Assembly: GCA_900551195.1 (NCBI GenBank)
Contig: URVD01000056.1
Span: 1-9,293 of the forward strand
Reading direction: 5' to 3'
DNA: 9,293 nt
Source of the DNA: an uncultured Collinsella sp.
GTDB taxonomy: Bacteria; Actinomycetota; Coriobacteriia; Coriobacteriales; Coriobacteriaceae
The position numbers were made by a program, and so were the translations under genes. Position 1 is the stretch's first letter, and the number at the start of each line of letters is the position of its first letter. This document shows, piece after piece, positions 1 through 6,669 of this stretch. The notes beneath the pieces are model-generated. The model had not been told where the DNA came from. It did not search any database and was given only the letters and a program-made list of their open reading frames with translations.

Positions 1-39
1 ATAAAACCTGCCAAAATAAACCTGTCCCTTTTTGGTAGG
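1..39 (-). terminator. Hairpin plus T-run ending the rlmA-like gene
   Basis: Arms at 7-16 (CCTGCCAAAA) and 30-39 (TTTTGGTAGG) match at nine of ten positions. On the minus strand the hairpin is followed by TTTTAT, and it begins directly after the TAA stop of the methyltransferase, so it fits an intrinsic terminator for that gene. The mismatch (10/36) is a G-T pair on the plus strand but an A-C pair on the minus strand. The same stretch holds a direct repeat, AAACCTG at 4-10 and 18-24, which a plain terminator would not need, so it may also be a dispersed repeat element. It could extend past the left edge of the window. Confidence 0.55.
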
Positions 40-852
40 TTAGTGGCGGTACTCGGCGATGATGAAGTCGATGTCGGTTTGAAGGGTGTCCAAATTTGCC
101 AGGCGTTCTTTGTCGGAAGGGCGCGTACGGTAGTAGTACGGCGTCATCTGGAACACTGCCTCGATGTCGGCCTGGGTCTGAAGCGTAATATTCGCAGACA
201 CCCGCTGCATTCCGACTAACTCGAGCTCGGTGGTCTTCGGCAGCTTCTCATCGTTAAGGTACGGCGTGTCGTAGAGCACCTCCTTAAGCCCAAAGAGATG
301 ACGGGCGCCCGGCACCACGGTGTAGAGCGAGCCCTCTGGCGCCAGCACGCGGGCAAATTCGCGCTCGTTAAAGGGAGCAAAGAGCTCGGTCACCATATCG
401 AAGGTGCCATCGGCCACGGGGATGTCCTTCATGTTGGCCACGAAGTAGGTCGCATCGCCGCGCTTGGCGGCAAGGCGCACCATCTCTTTGCCCAGGTCAA
501 AGCCGTAAGCATCCACGCCCGGCACCGCACCCATGGCGCTGGTGTAGTAGCCCTCGCCGCAGCAAATATCGAGCAAGGTCATGGGGCCGTTCGCAGACGC
601 AGCGCGCCCGAACACCCGCTCGCGCACCAGCTCGACCATCGCATCGCGCAACGGCGCATAATAACCGCGGTTCAGAAAGTCGCGACGGCTGCGTGCCTGC
701 GACTTGGGATCGCCCATGGAGTCACCGCTCTTGGACGAGCGCAGCAGATATAGATAGCCCTCGCGCGCTCGGTCGAACCGGTGTCCGCCCGTGCACGCAG
801 CACCGCGCTCGTCGTCCACCAACGGCTCATGGCAAACGGGACACAACAACAT
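40..852 (-). CDS. rlmA: 23S rRNA (guanine-N1) methyltransferase, RlmA family
   Basis: SAM-dependent enzyme predicted to methylate N1 of a guanine in helix 35 of 23S rRNA, near the peptide exit tunnel. The 270 residues match the usual family length (about 270). A zinc-finger-like knuckle opens the protein (C4, C7, C20, H24), followed by the RlmA-type stretch DRAREGY. The SAM-binding motif DICCGEGYYT lies at about 95-104; its second Cys replaces the usual Gly. The family signatures FAPFNEREFARVL (about 158-170) and PGARHLFGLKEVLYD (about 181-195) follow. The ATG is supported by AAGGAG just upstream. Family knowledge: RlmA(I) modifies G745 and RlmA(II)/TlrB modifies G748, the latter typical of Gram-positive bacteria and affecting tylosin-type macrolide binding. 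The sequence alone does not separate the two. It stands alone, divergent from a MATE pump. Confidence 0.88.
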   Translation of the reverse strand: MLLCPVCHEPLVDDERGAACTGGHRFDRAREGYLYLLRSSKSGDSMGDPKSQARSRRDFLNRGYYAPLRDAMVELVRERVFGRAASANGPMTLLDICCGEGYYTSAMGAVPGVDAYGFDLGKEMVRLAAKRGDATYFVANMKDIPVADGTFDMVTELFAPFNEREFARVLAPEGSLYTVVPGARHLFGLKEVLYDTPYLNDEKLPKTTELELVGMQRVSANITLQTQADIEAVFQMTPYYYRTRPSDKERLANLDTLQTDIDFIIAEYRH

Positions 853-887
853 GGCAACTCCTTAGCGCGAACAACACAACGCCCACT

Positions 888-916
888 ATTGTCGCACGCC
901 TCCCCCACCTAGTCAT
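888..916 (-). promoter_or_regulatory. Possible promoter of the rlmA-like gene
   Basis: Read on the minus strand, ATGACT (911-916) and GACAAT (888-893) are separated by 17 bp. Each matches the sigma-70-type consensus at four of six positions. The -35 element falls inside the left arm of the 58-bp palindrome at 909-966, so folding or protein binding there could affect the promoter. The match is weak and rests on spacing and location only. Confidence 0.25.
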
Positions 917-966
917 TGGAGACGTTCTTGAATGACCAGTCGTTTAAGAACGTCCCCAACGACTAG
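909..966. repeat. 58-bp near-perfect palindrome between rlmA and the MATE gene
   Basis: Position i pairs with 1875-i all the way from 909/966 to 936/939, leaving only two central bases. The outer arm starts CTAGTC and ends GACTAG. Of 28 pairs, 24 are Watson-Crick. Two more (930/945, 933/942) are G-T on the plus strand, and the last two (915/960, 920/955) are A-C on plus but become G-T pairs on minus. The arms contain GACGTTCTT and AAGAACGTC. Because it sits between divergent genes it ends neither transcript, so a terminator role is unlikely. It looks like a REP-like or MITE-like repeat unit, or a cruciform/protein site. Whether it recurs elsewhere cannot be seen here. Confidence 0.8.
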
Positions 967-1030
967 CCAATTAGGAGTATCATCGTCTGCGCAAATAAGC
1001 ACGAAATAGCATGTTAGAGATTGAGAGCGC

Positions 1031-2413
1031 ATGGCTGACACCGTATCTAAGCACATTGACATGACCACCGGCTCGCTGTGGCGCAATATTCCCCTGTTCG
1101 CCTTCCCCGTGGCCGCCACGAGCATCTTGGAGCAGCTGTCGAACCTCATCGCCACGGTCATTATCGGTAACTTCTCGGGCGACCAGGGAACCCTCGCCAT
1201 GGCGGCGGTCGGCTCCAATGTTCCGCTTACCAGTCTTATGCTCAACCTTTTTATTGGCATGTCGCTTGGCTCCAACGTGGTCATCGCCAACGCTATCGGC
1301 CGCAACGACCAAAACATGGTCAAACGCGCCGTCCATACCTCGATTTTAATGGCGCTCGTGGGCTTTGTCGTCATCGCGCTGGGCGAGATCTTTGCCGAGC
1401 CCATGCTCGCCGCCCTCAACGTTCCCTCCGAAACCATGCCACTCGCTTCGCTCTACCTGCGCGTTTTTTTGCTCAGCCTGCCCTCAATCTTGCTCTACAA
1501 CTTTGAGGCCGCGATCTTCCGCTCCGTCGGCATCACCCGCATGCCGCTGCAGGCGCTTGCCGTGTCCACCGTCCTCAACATTGGCCTGGACCTCATCTTT
1601 GTCCCCGTACTCCACTGGGGCGTCGCGGGCGTCGCCATCGCCACCGCCATCGCCTACACCGTCAGCGCCGCTACGCTCTTTATCCGCCTGCTCAAGACCG
1701 ACTTCGTCGTCCGCGTCACCCTACGCGACCTGGCTATCGACCCCGTCGCCCTCAAGCGCATCGTCAAGATCGGCCTGCCCGCCGGCATCCAAAGCGCCGT
1801 CTTTGCCGTCGCCAACATCATCATCCAGTCTGCCATCAACAGCCTGGGCACCGAAGTCATGGCGGCATCGAGCGCCGCCATGAGCCTGGAGTACGTGTGC
1901 TACAACCTGCTCAACAGCTTTAGCCAGGCTTGCACCACCTTTGTAGGACAAAATCACGGCGCCCGCCAGATCGACCGCTGCACCAAGACGCTCAAGGTCT
2001 GCCTGGTCGAAGGCGGTATCGTTGCACTCACCACGATCATCGTTATTGTCGGCCTAGGGCGCGAGATATTGTCGCTCTTTAACAGCGATCCCAACATCGT
2101 CTCGATCGGCTATATCCGCGTGTGTTCGATCTTCCCGGCGTACGCCTTTAGCATGTTCTACGAAAACATGTCAGGCTACCTGCGCGGCTTTGGCATCTCG
2201 CTCACGCCCGCCCTCATCACCATGATCTGCGTCTGCGGCATCCGCTTCTATTGGGTGTTCTGCGTGTTCCCGCACTTTCGCACCTTTGCGAACATCATGA
2301 TGGTCTACCCCATCAGCCTGGGCACCACGGCGTTCTTTATGGTCGTGGCGGTGCTACTCTGCCACCCGGCACGCACCTATCGTGTCACCCAAGCCAAAGC
2401 GACAGCCCGCTAA
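1031..2413 (+). CDS. MATE family multidrug efflux transporter
   Basis: Inner-membrane antiporter of the MATE (MatE) superfamily, expected to export organic cations or drugs using a sodium or proton gradient; the substrate cannot be read from sequence. The 460 residues fit the usual 440-470 and give two homologous halves of six helices each. Seen features: the first helix after WRNIPLFAFPVA (17-28), the loop GDQGTLAMAAVG (50-61) typical of the NorM/DinF-like branch, NIGLDLIFV (183-191) near the end of the first half, and GLPAGIQSAVF (248-258) opening the second half. A basic tail ends the protein. The ATG at 1031 gives a complete N-terminus, but its upstream purine run (GAGATTGAGAG) is a weaker ribosome site than those of neighbouring genes. 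I see no convincing promoter in 967-1030. It is divergent from rlmA and convergent with the broken LysR gene, 27 bp apart and without a visible terminator between them. Confidence 0.92.
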   Translation: MADTVSKHIDMTTGSLWRNIPLFAFPVAATSILEQLSNLIATVIIGNFSGDQGTLAMAAVGSNVPLTSLMLNLFIGMSLGSNVVIANAIGRNDQNMVKRAVHTSILMALVGFVVIALGEIFAEPMLAALNVPSETMPLASLYLRVFLLSLPSILLYNFEAAIFRSVGITRMPLQALAVSTVLNIGLDLIFVPVLHWGVAGVAIATAIAYTVSAATLFIRLLKTDFVVRVTLRDLAIDPVALKRIVKIGLPAGIQSAVFAVANIIIQSAINSLGTEVMAASSAAMSLEYVCYNLLNSFSQACTTFVGQNHGARQIDRCTKTLKVCLVEGGIVALTTIIVIVGLGREILSLFNSDPNIVSIGYIRVCSIFPAYAFSMFYENMSGYLRGFGISLTPALITMICVCGIRFYWVFCVFPHFRTFANIMMVYPISLGTTAFFMVVAVLLCHPARTYRVTQAKATAR

Positions 2414-2440
2414 ACACAGCACTCAACGCCACGCCAGTCA

Positions 2441-3307
2441 TTAATTGACAATATGCGAGCTCATATAGTCGATAAAGCGCCTCGTGGCGATGGGCATGGT
2501 GTCCCAGCTGCGCCAGGCTGCAACCACGTCACGCGAAGGAGCATGCACGATGGGTCGTACGCGAATATCGGCCCGCATGCCCTCGACGGTACGGCGATAC
2601 AGCATACTCACGCCTAGGCCCTCCTCCACCATCGCCATGATGGTGTAGTCGTCGGTCACCTCACTCGTCACGTGCGGCGACAGGCCATACGCCGCGAATG
2701 CATCGAGCACCAGGCTCTGTTCGCCCTCATCCAGCAGCACAAACGGCTCGGACGCTAGGTCGGCGAGTGTCACCTTTTCCTTTGCCGCCAGCGGATGCGC
2801 GGCCGGCAACAATGCTACCAACTCGTCATGATAGACCACGCGCTTCTCGAGCCCCGCGGTAAATCCGCGTGCCGTAAAGCAAAAGTCAACCACGCCATCG
2901 TGCACCCATTAAGCGTTGCGCGTGTAATCGCCCTGCTTGAGGGTAAAGCGTACGCCCGGGTGCAGCGCACCAAAGTCGCGAATCACGCGCGGCAATACGG
3001 TGCGGCTCACGTTGGTAAACGTCGCGATACGAATATCCGTCGAGGAGAGCCCCAGCAACTCCTGACGTTTGCCCTCAAGCTCGGCCTCGGCAGTTACAAT
3101 CTGGCGCAGATACGGCAGATACTGTTTGCCGTCGCGCGTAAGCGAGACGCCCTGCTTGCCGCGCTCGATAATCGTAGTGCCCAGCTCGCGCTCGAGTGCC
3201 TTGACGGCCTGGCTCACCGCACTTTGTGTATAGCCCAGCTCATCGGCCGCGCGTTTCAGGCTGCCGCGATCGACTACCATACAAACAATCTGATACCGCG
3301 ATGCCAT
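2441..3307 (-). pseudogene. LysR family transcriptional regulator, broken by an in-frame stop
   Basis: The first 132 codons encode a typical LysR N-terminus: the winged helix-turn-helix (about 15-60, with SLKRAADELGYTQSAVSQAVKALE at its core, here split as SLKRAADELGY and TQSAVSQAVKALE), the linker helix, and the start of the effector domain (DIRIATFTNVSRTVLP, 91-106). Codon 133 is TAA (2909-2911). Reading continues in the same frame with WVHDGVVDFCF, exactly what follows the family's GDY-x5-W stretch, and runs another 155 codons through VALLPAAHPLA to the natural stop. Total length, 288 positions, is normal for the family. So one nonsense base, not a frameshift, breaks an otherwise intact gene. 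The ATG has GGAGG four bases upstream. No ribosome site precedes the second half, so a functional split is unlikely. It probably controlled the divergent EamA transporter. The truncated product would keep its DNA-binding domain but lose most of the sensor domain. A sequencing error is the main alternative. Confidence 0.85.
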
Positions 3308-3366
3308 CGTGCCTCCACATCGATGTAGCTATAAAACGTTTTGCCAGGGCTTTTTCTGCCAACATT

Positions 3367-3385
3367 AGTATTTCTTAATCATACT
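3367..3385. promoter_or_regulatory. Candidate LysR-type operator, AGTAT-N9-ATACT
   Basis: Perfect 5-bp inverted repeat, AGTAT at 3367-3371 and ATACT at 3381-3385, separated by nine bases rich in A and T. It contains a T-N11-A core (3369 and 3381), the general pattern of LysR-family sites. It lies in the 158-bp gap between the divergent LysR gene and the EamA transporter, about 60 bp from the LysR start and 80 bp from the transporter start, where such regulators usually bind. Five-base arms in AT-rich DNA arise by chance fairly easily, so this is a suggestion only. Confidence 0.35.
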
Positions 3386-3430
3386 GAAGATACATTCGCT
3401 TTACTACATCCACATCTGGGAGCAGAATCC

Positions 3431-3455
3431 TTGTTACGAAACCGTTCCGTAACAA
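3431..3455. promoter_or_regulatory. 25-bp palindrome next to the transporter ribosome site
   Basis: TTGTTACG (3431-3438) and CGTAACAA (3448-3455) are perfect inverted repeats. The nine bases between are themselves symmetric (AAC at 3440-3442 region and GTT at 3444-3446) around C3443, with one mismatched pair (3439/3447). The right arm runs straight into the AAAGGAG ribosome site of the EamA gene. As DNA it resembles a dimeric repressor operator of the kind bound by TetR-type proteins; as RNA it would form a hairpin against the ribosome site. Either would repress the transporter. The two cannot be told apart from sequence, and no matching regulator is in the window except the LysR gene. Confidence 0.55.
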
Positions 3456-3465
3456 AAGGAGTCCC

Positions 3466-4368
3466 ATGGATCGCAAAAAAGCAATCGCGCTCTCATTTTC
3501 CGTTCCCGTCGCATGGGGCTTTTCGTACCCCCTCATGAAGATCGGCATGGATAGCATGAACGCCACGAGCATCGTCGCGCTACGCTGCATCATCGCCTTT
3601 GTGGCCTGCCTGCTGCTCTTCCACAAACGCGCGTTCCGCATCAACCGCGACCTTATGGTTCGCGCCGCTATCATCGGCGCCATCATGGCAACCGAGCTCA
3701 CCTGCATGTGCCTGGGCTCCAGCCTCACCTCTGCCTCCACTGCCGGCTTTTTGCAGAGCCTGACGGTCGTAATCGTGCCGTTTGCCAACGCCGCCCTGCT
3801 GCGCCGCGCCCCCGAGCGCAAAGTGCTCGTCGGCACCGCCATCGTCACCTGCGGTATGTTGCTGCTCTCGGGCGCCGACTTCACTAGCCTGAACCCGGGC
3901 GCGCTCATCATGCTGCTCTCCGCCTTTGTCTACGCCGGACACATCATTGTCGCCAAGCGGTTTGTCGAAGAAGTCGATCCGCTGTCCCTGGGCGTTTGGC
4001 AGCTGGGCTTTGGCGGCCTGTTCTCGGGCATTGCCGCATGCGTCTTTGGCGGTTTCACACTTCCCAGTACGCCCAGCGAGATCGTGGTCGTCGTTGCCCT
4101 CGCGCTCATCTGCTCTGCCTACGGCTTTATCACCCAAACGCTCGTGCAGCCCCACGTGCCCGCCGAGACCACCGGCTTTGCCTTCTCGCTCGAGCCGGTC
4201 TGCTCCGCTGTCTTCTCGTTCTTCCTGGTCGGCGAGGTCCTGAGCCCCATCGCCTTCCTGGGTGCAGCTCTCATCCTCACCGGCGTCATGGTGGCAACCG
4301 TCGAGCTTCCGCGCCTTCGCGCGCATGGACAGGCTCGCATGGCAGGAGCGCCCGAGCACGTCTCGTAG
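3466..4368 (+). CDS. EamA/DMT superfamily transporter
   Basis: Ten-helix inner-membrane carrier of the drug/metabolite transporter superfamily, built from two EamA repeats. Family members export amino acids, metabolites or toxic compounds; the substrate here is unknown. At 300 residues it has the usual length. The first repeat starts with LSFSVPVAWGFSYPLMKIGMD, whose AWGFSYPLMK core is the family's first-helix signature (about 15-24), and ends near LLLSGADF (about 132-139). The second repeat begins at NPGALIMLLSAFVYAGHII (about 144-162) and ends with the EPVCSAVFSFFLVGEVLSP signature (about 244-262) followed by a final helix. The tail is short and polar. ATG at 3466 has a strong AAAGGAG site six bases upstream. 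It diverges from the broken LysR regulator, so loss of that regulator probably alters its expression; a palindrome abuts its ribosome site. ung lies 88 bp downstream. Confidence 0.9.
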   Translation: MDRKKAIALSFSVPVAWGFSYPLMKIGMDSMNATSIVALRCIIAFVACLLLFHKRAFRINRDLMVRAAIIGAIMATELTCMCLGSSLTSASTAGFLQSLTVVIVPFANAALLRRAPERKVLVGTAIVTCGMLLLSGADFTSLNPGALIMLLSAFVYAGHIIVAKRFVEEVDPLSLGVWQLGFGGLFSGIAACVFGGFTLPSTPSEIVVVVALALICSAYGFITQTLVQPHVPAETTGFAFSLEPVCSAVFSFFLVGEVLSPIAFLGAALILTGVMVATVELPRLRAHGQARMAGAPEHVS

Positions 4369-4394
4369 ACCCCGCTCTTCATACAGCCGTGGCA

Positions 4395-4440
4395 TAAAGG
4401 CAACCGGTGCGCCTTTACAATAGATGCAAACAGAGCATCT
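4395..4440 (+). promoter_or_regulatory. Two small hairpins and a possible -10 box before ung
   Basis: The first inverted repeat pairs TAAAGGC (4395-4401) with GCCTTTA (4411-4417) and could be a weak end signal for the EamA transcript, though it lacks a T-run. TACAAT (4416-4421), a five-of-six -10 match, follows at once, but no good -35 box lies 16-18 bp upstream. A second perfect hairpin pairs AGATGC (4422-4427) with GCATCT (4435-4440) and would sit at the 5' end of the ung message. ung may therefore have its own promoter or share the transporter transcript. Confidence 0.3.
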
Positions 4441-4456
4441 GACGTAAAGGAGCCCC

Positions 4457-5182
4457 ATGGACGCCGCAACCCGCGACCGCAACATAGCAACTTGGTTGGG
4501 CGATGCACCGCAGCCGGTACGTGACACTACGAACCAGCTGCTCGAGCGCATCGCCCTTTTGCGTGCCGAGCAGACTATCTACCCGGCACAAGACGACATC
4601 CTCAATGCCCTCGCCTACACGCCGGCCGACCAGGTCAAGGTTGTCATCTTGGGTCAGGACCCCTATCACGGACCCAACCAGGCCATGGGGCTGTCGTTCT
4701 CGGTCCCCGCGACGCAAACCAAGTTGCCGCCGAGCCTGCGCAACATCTATAAGGAACTCAAAGCCGATCTGGGTTGCCCCATTCCCGCCACGGGAGACCT
4801 AACCCCATGGGCACAACAGGGCGTCCTGCTCCTCAACACTACGCTCACCGTGCGCGAGCATGCCGCGAACTCGCACGCCAAACTGGGCTGGAGCACGCTC
4901 ACCGACTACGTTATCGAACGCTGCTGTCAGCTGCCCCAGCCGGTAGTCTTTTTGGCATGGGGCCGCTTTGCCCAGCAGATGGTCGAAGGCAAGCTCGCCG
5001 CTACCGGCGCGGGCAAGGCAACCGGCAAGTTCTGCCTGGCCTCTACGCACCCCTCGCCGCTTTCGGCCAGCCGTGCCACGGCAGAACTCCCCGCTTTTAT
5101 GGGGTCGCGCCCCTTCTCTGCCGCCAATCGGCTACTCGAACAGCACGGCTCGACCCCCGTCAACTGGACTTGCCTCGGCTAA
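4457..5182 (+). CDS. ung: Uracil-DNA glycosylase, family 1
   Basis: Removes uracil from DNA by cutting the N-glycosidic bond, starting base excision repair in the cytoplasm. The 241 residues are close to the family norm (about 220-230). The water-activating loop GQDPYHGPNQ is at 66-75 with catalytic D68 and Y70. F81 stacks on uracil, LLLNTTLTV (124-132) gives the uracil-specific N127, FLAWGRFAQ is at 165-173, and the intercalation loop HPSPLSASR (198-206) carries H198. All expected catalytic residues are present. The residue after QA is Met (M77) where E. coli and many others have His (QAHGL); it is not the catalytic His. The start is fixed by AAAGGAG four bases before the ATG. It is convergent with an SDR gene across a shared hairpin at 5198-5249 and is functionally unrelated to its neighbours. 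Confidence 0.97.
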   Translation: MDAATRDRNIATWLGDAPQPVRDTTNQLLERIALLRAEQTIYPAQDDILNALAYTPADQVKVVILGQDPYHGPNQAMGLSFSVPATQTKLPPSLRNIYKELKADLGCPIPATGDLTPWAQQGVLLLNTTLTVREHAANSHAKLGWSTLTDYVIERCCQLPQPVVFLAWGRFAQQMVEGKLAATGAGKATGKFCLASTHPSPLSASRATAELPAFMGSRPFSAANRLLEQHGSTPVNWTCLG

Positions 5183-5195
5183 AAATCGATACATC

Positions 5196-5249
5196 AAAAA
5201 CGCGCCCGACGGCTTTCCATCGACGGCGATCTTGCCATCGGGCGCGTTT
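5196..5249 (-). terminator. Intrinsic terminator between ung and the SDR gene
   Basis: AAACGCGCCCGA (5198-5209) and TCGGGCGCGTTT (5238-5249) are perfect 12-bp inverted repeats. After one mismatch, GGC (5211-5213) pairs with GCC (5234-5236), and a small inner ATCG/CGAT hairpin fits within. On the minus strand the GC stem is followed by TTTTT, a good terminator for the SDR transcript, and it starts directly after that gene's TAG. In the plus direction only TTT follows, so ung termination would be weaker, though one hairpin may serve both genes. Confidence 0.85.
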
Positions 5250-5250
5250 C

Positions 5251-5931
5251 CTATTCGGGCCAAATAAATTGTGTGCGGCCGGCCTCGCCGCCATCGATCA
5301 GCAGGCTCTGCCCAGTCATAAACCGGTTGGTCACGCCCACAAAGTAGATCCACTCGGCGATCTCTTGGGCGGTTGCCCAGCGTTTAAGCGGCGTGAGCTC
5401 CATAATCTGGCTCCACAGGTGCTCGTCTTCCATCACGCAACGGTTGAGCGGCGTGATAACGCCGCCCGGGTCCACACTGTTGGCGATGGCCTGCGGTGCC
5501 AGGCGGTTTGCAAGGTTCTTGGTGTAGGCGATAACGCCGCCCTTGCTGGCGGCATAGGCGGGAAACTCCGATCCCGTATGCCCGCTCGCCGACCCCACAT
5601 TGACCACGGATTTGATAGCCGGCGCAGGCTTGGCGGCGAGCCCCTCCCCCACAAAGGCGTAGCGCTCGGTCACGTTGATGGTGCCACACAGGTTGGCGGC
5701 GATGTCGTCGGCCGAATCCTGCGTACCGGCGACGTTCACAATTACCTGAGGCTCAAGGTCGCTTGGAAACGAGTCCGGCTCGCGGACATCAACGATCAGA
5801 TGGCGGTAGCGCTCGTGTTCGATCGCCGGCGACAGCAGATCAAAGCCCACGACCTCGTGACCCTCATCCAAAAAGCGCTGCACGCACGCGGCTCCGATAC
5901 CGCCCGAAGCGCCCGTGATCAAAACCCGCAT
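5251..5931 (-). CDS. Short-chain dehydrogenase/reductase (SDR), second gene of VUT-SDR operon
   Basis: Classical-type SDR oxidoreductase with a Rossmann fold; the substrate is not identifiable. Seen motifs: the cofactor loop TGASGGIG (6-13), D31 at the end of the second strand (which favours NAD(H) over NADP(H)), NVAG (66-69, in place of the usual NNAG), N80, S114, and Y126-x3-K130, so the catalytic tetrad is present. The spacing from S114 to Y126 is 12 rather than the common 13. The protein is short, 226 residues against about 250. The C-terminal GQSLLIDGG is the usual SDR ending. The AAGGAG site overlaps the TAA stop of the upstream VUT gene, with nine bases between the coding regions, so the two are one transcript and probably translationally coupled. 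Annotation pipelines may call it a FabG-like 3-oxoacyl-ACP reductase, but nothing nearby supports fatty-acid synthesis. Confidence 0.88.
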   Translation of the reverse strand: MRVLITGASGGIGAACVQRFLDEGHEVVGFDLLSPAIEHERYRHLIVDVREPDSFPSDLEPQVIVNVAGTQDSADDIAANLCGTINVTERYAFVGEGLAAKPAPAIKSVVNVGSASGHTGSEFPAYAASKGGVIAYTKNLANRLAPQAIANSVDPGGVITPLNRCVMEDEHLWSQIMELTPLKRWATAQEIAEWIYFVGVTNRFMTGQSLLIDGGEAGRTQFIWPE

Positions 5932-5940
5932 ACTTGCTCC

Positions 5941-6663
5941 TTAGGCGGTTGCGTGGCGCTCGAGGTACTCGGAACCCACATTCTCGCGCTCCCAGCCGCG
6001 CACGACCTTGTAGCCCACGGGGCTCAGGAAGACCTCGCACAGCAGCTCGGCAACAGCGCCGGTCAGCGAGCACATGAGGACCTGCACCCAGGTCCAACCA
6101 AAGAACGTGTGGCTCACCACGATGGCGAAGACCAGGTTGTCGATAAACTGGCCAACACCCGTGGACACATAGGAACGGAAGGCAAAGCTCGCAAAGTTAT
6201 TCTTCTTGAGCATACGGCCGAGCGACTGGTTGAGCGTGGAGTTAACCACGGCAGAAACGAGCATTGCCAGCGAAGAGCCCAGCACCACGTACCAGGTGCC
6301 GCCGATGGTGGCGTTAAGGGCGGTGTTGACCTCGATCATGCCCGTGTCGTAGTAGGCGCCCCACATGCCGGGCGTGAGCGAACATGCCCAAAAGCACAAG
6401 CTCACGGCCAGGTTGACCAGCAGCGCGAGGATAGAGATTTTGATGGATGCCTTGGCGCCAAAGCGCTTGCAGATCATGTCCTGGCACAAAAACGAGACCC
6501 AGCTCACCACAAAGCCGCAATCGAGTGCCAGATACGGCAGGCTGATGAGCTCTTTGTTGGCCAGCAGGTTCATCATGATGACACTCACGAAAAACAGCGA
6601 AACCGTTGCCGCGGGAATGCTCCGCAACAGGACCTTGTAGTCCTCCATGACCTTCTTGATCAT
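5941..6663 (-). CDS. VUT family membrane protein (YhhQ-like, putative queuosine precursor transporter)
   Basis: Integral membrane protein of the VUT/DUF165 family, which includes E. coli YhhQ, a carrier of the queuosine precursors preQ0 and preQ1. Whether this branch carries the same substrate is inference. The 240 residues hold about six hydrophobic segments: the first at about 14-35 ending in NLLANKE (32-38, the family's N-x2-A-x-K motif), then LDCGFVVSWVSFLCQDM (48-63) and CKRFGAKAS (65-73), matching the family's DI-x2-E-x-YG-x2-A region, a third at about 74-95, and GGTWYVVLGSSLAMLVSAVVN after 120. A late block has GQFIDNLVFAI (171-181) and SLTGAVAELLCEV (199-211). An open frame continues upstream to 6807, but ATG 6663 has a strong AAAGGAG and the upstream stretch holds a promoter, a terminator and no conserved residues, so I use 6663. 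It is first in an operon with the SDR gene. Confidence 0.85.
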   Translation of the reverse strand: MIKKVMEDYKVLLRSIPAATVSLFFVSVIMMNLLANKELISLPYLALDCGFVVSWVSFLCQDMICKRFGAKASIKISILALLVNLAVSLCFWACSLTPGMWGAYYDTGMIEVNTALNATIGGTWYVVLGSSLAMLVSAVVNSTLNQSLGRMLKKNNFASFAFRSYVSTGVGQFIDNLVFAIVVSHTFFGWTWVQVLMCSLTGAVAELLCEVFLSPVGYKVVRGWERENVGSEYLERHATA

Positions 6664-6669
6664 TATGTA

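Noticed and set aside
909..966. The palindrome as a transcription terminator
   Set aside because: It lies between divergent gene starts, so no transcript in the window needs to end there, and no T-run follows either arm.
913..1437. 174-codon open frame on the minus strand across the palindrome
   Set aside because: It is antisense to the MATE gene and its 3' end comes from the palindrome; there is no domain or ribosome site.
2441..2905. Second half of the LysR gene as a separate small gene starting at GTG
   Set aside because: No ribosome site precedes it, it is in the same frame as the first half, and the residues across the stop match one continuous LysR domain.
3580..4551. 323-codon open frame on the minus strand
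   Set aside because: It is antisense to the EamA transporter and the start of ung, with a Gly/Asp/Glu-rich product lacking any recognisable domain.
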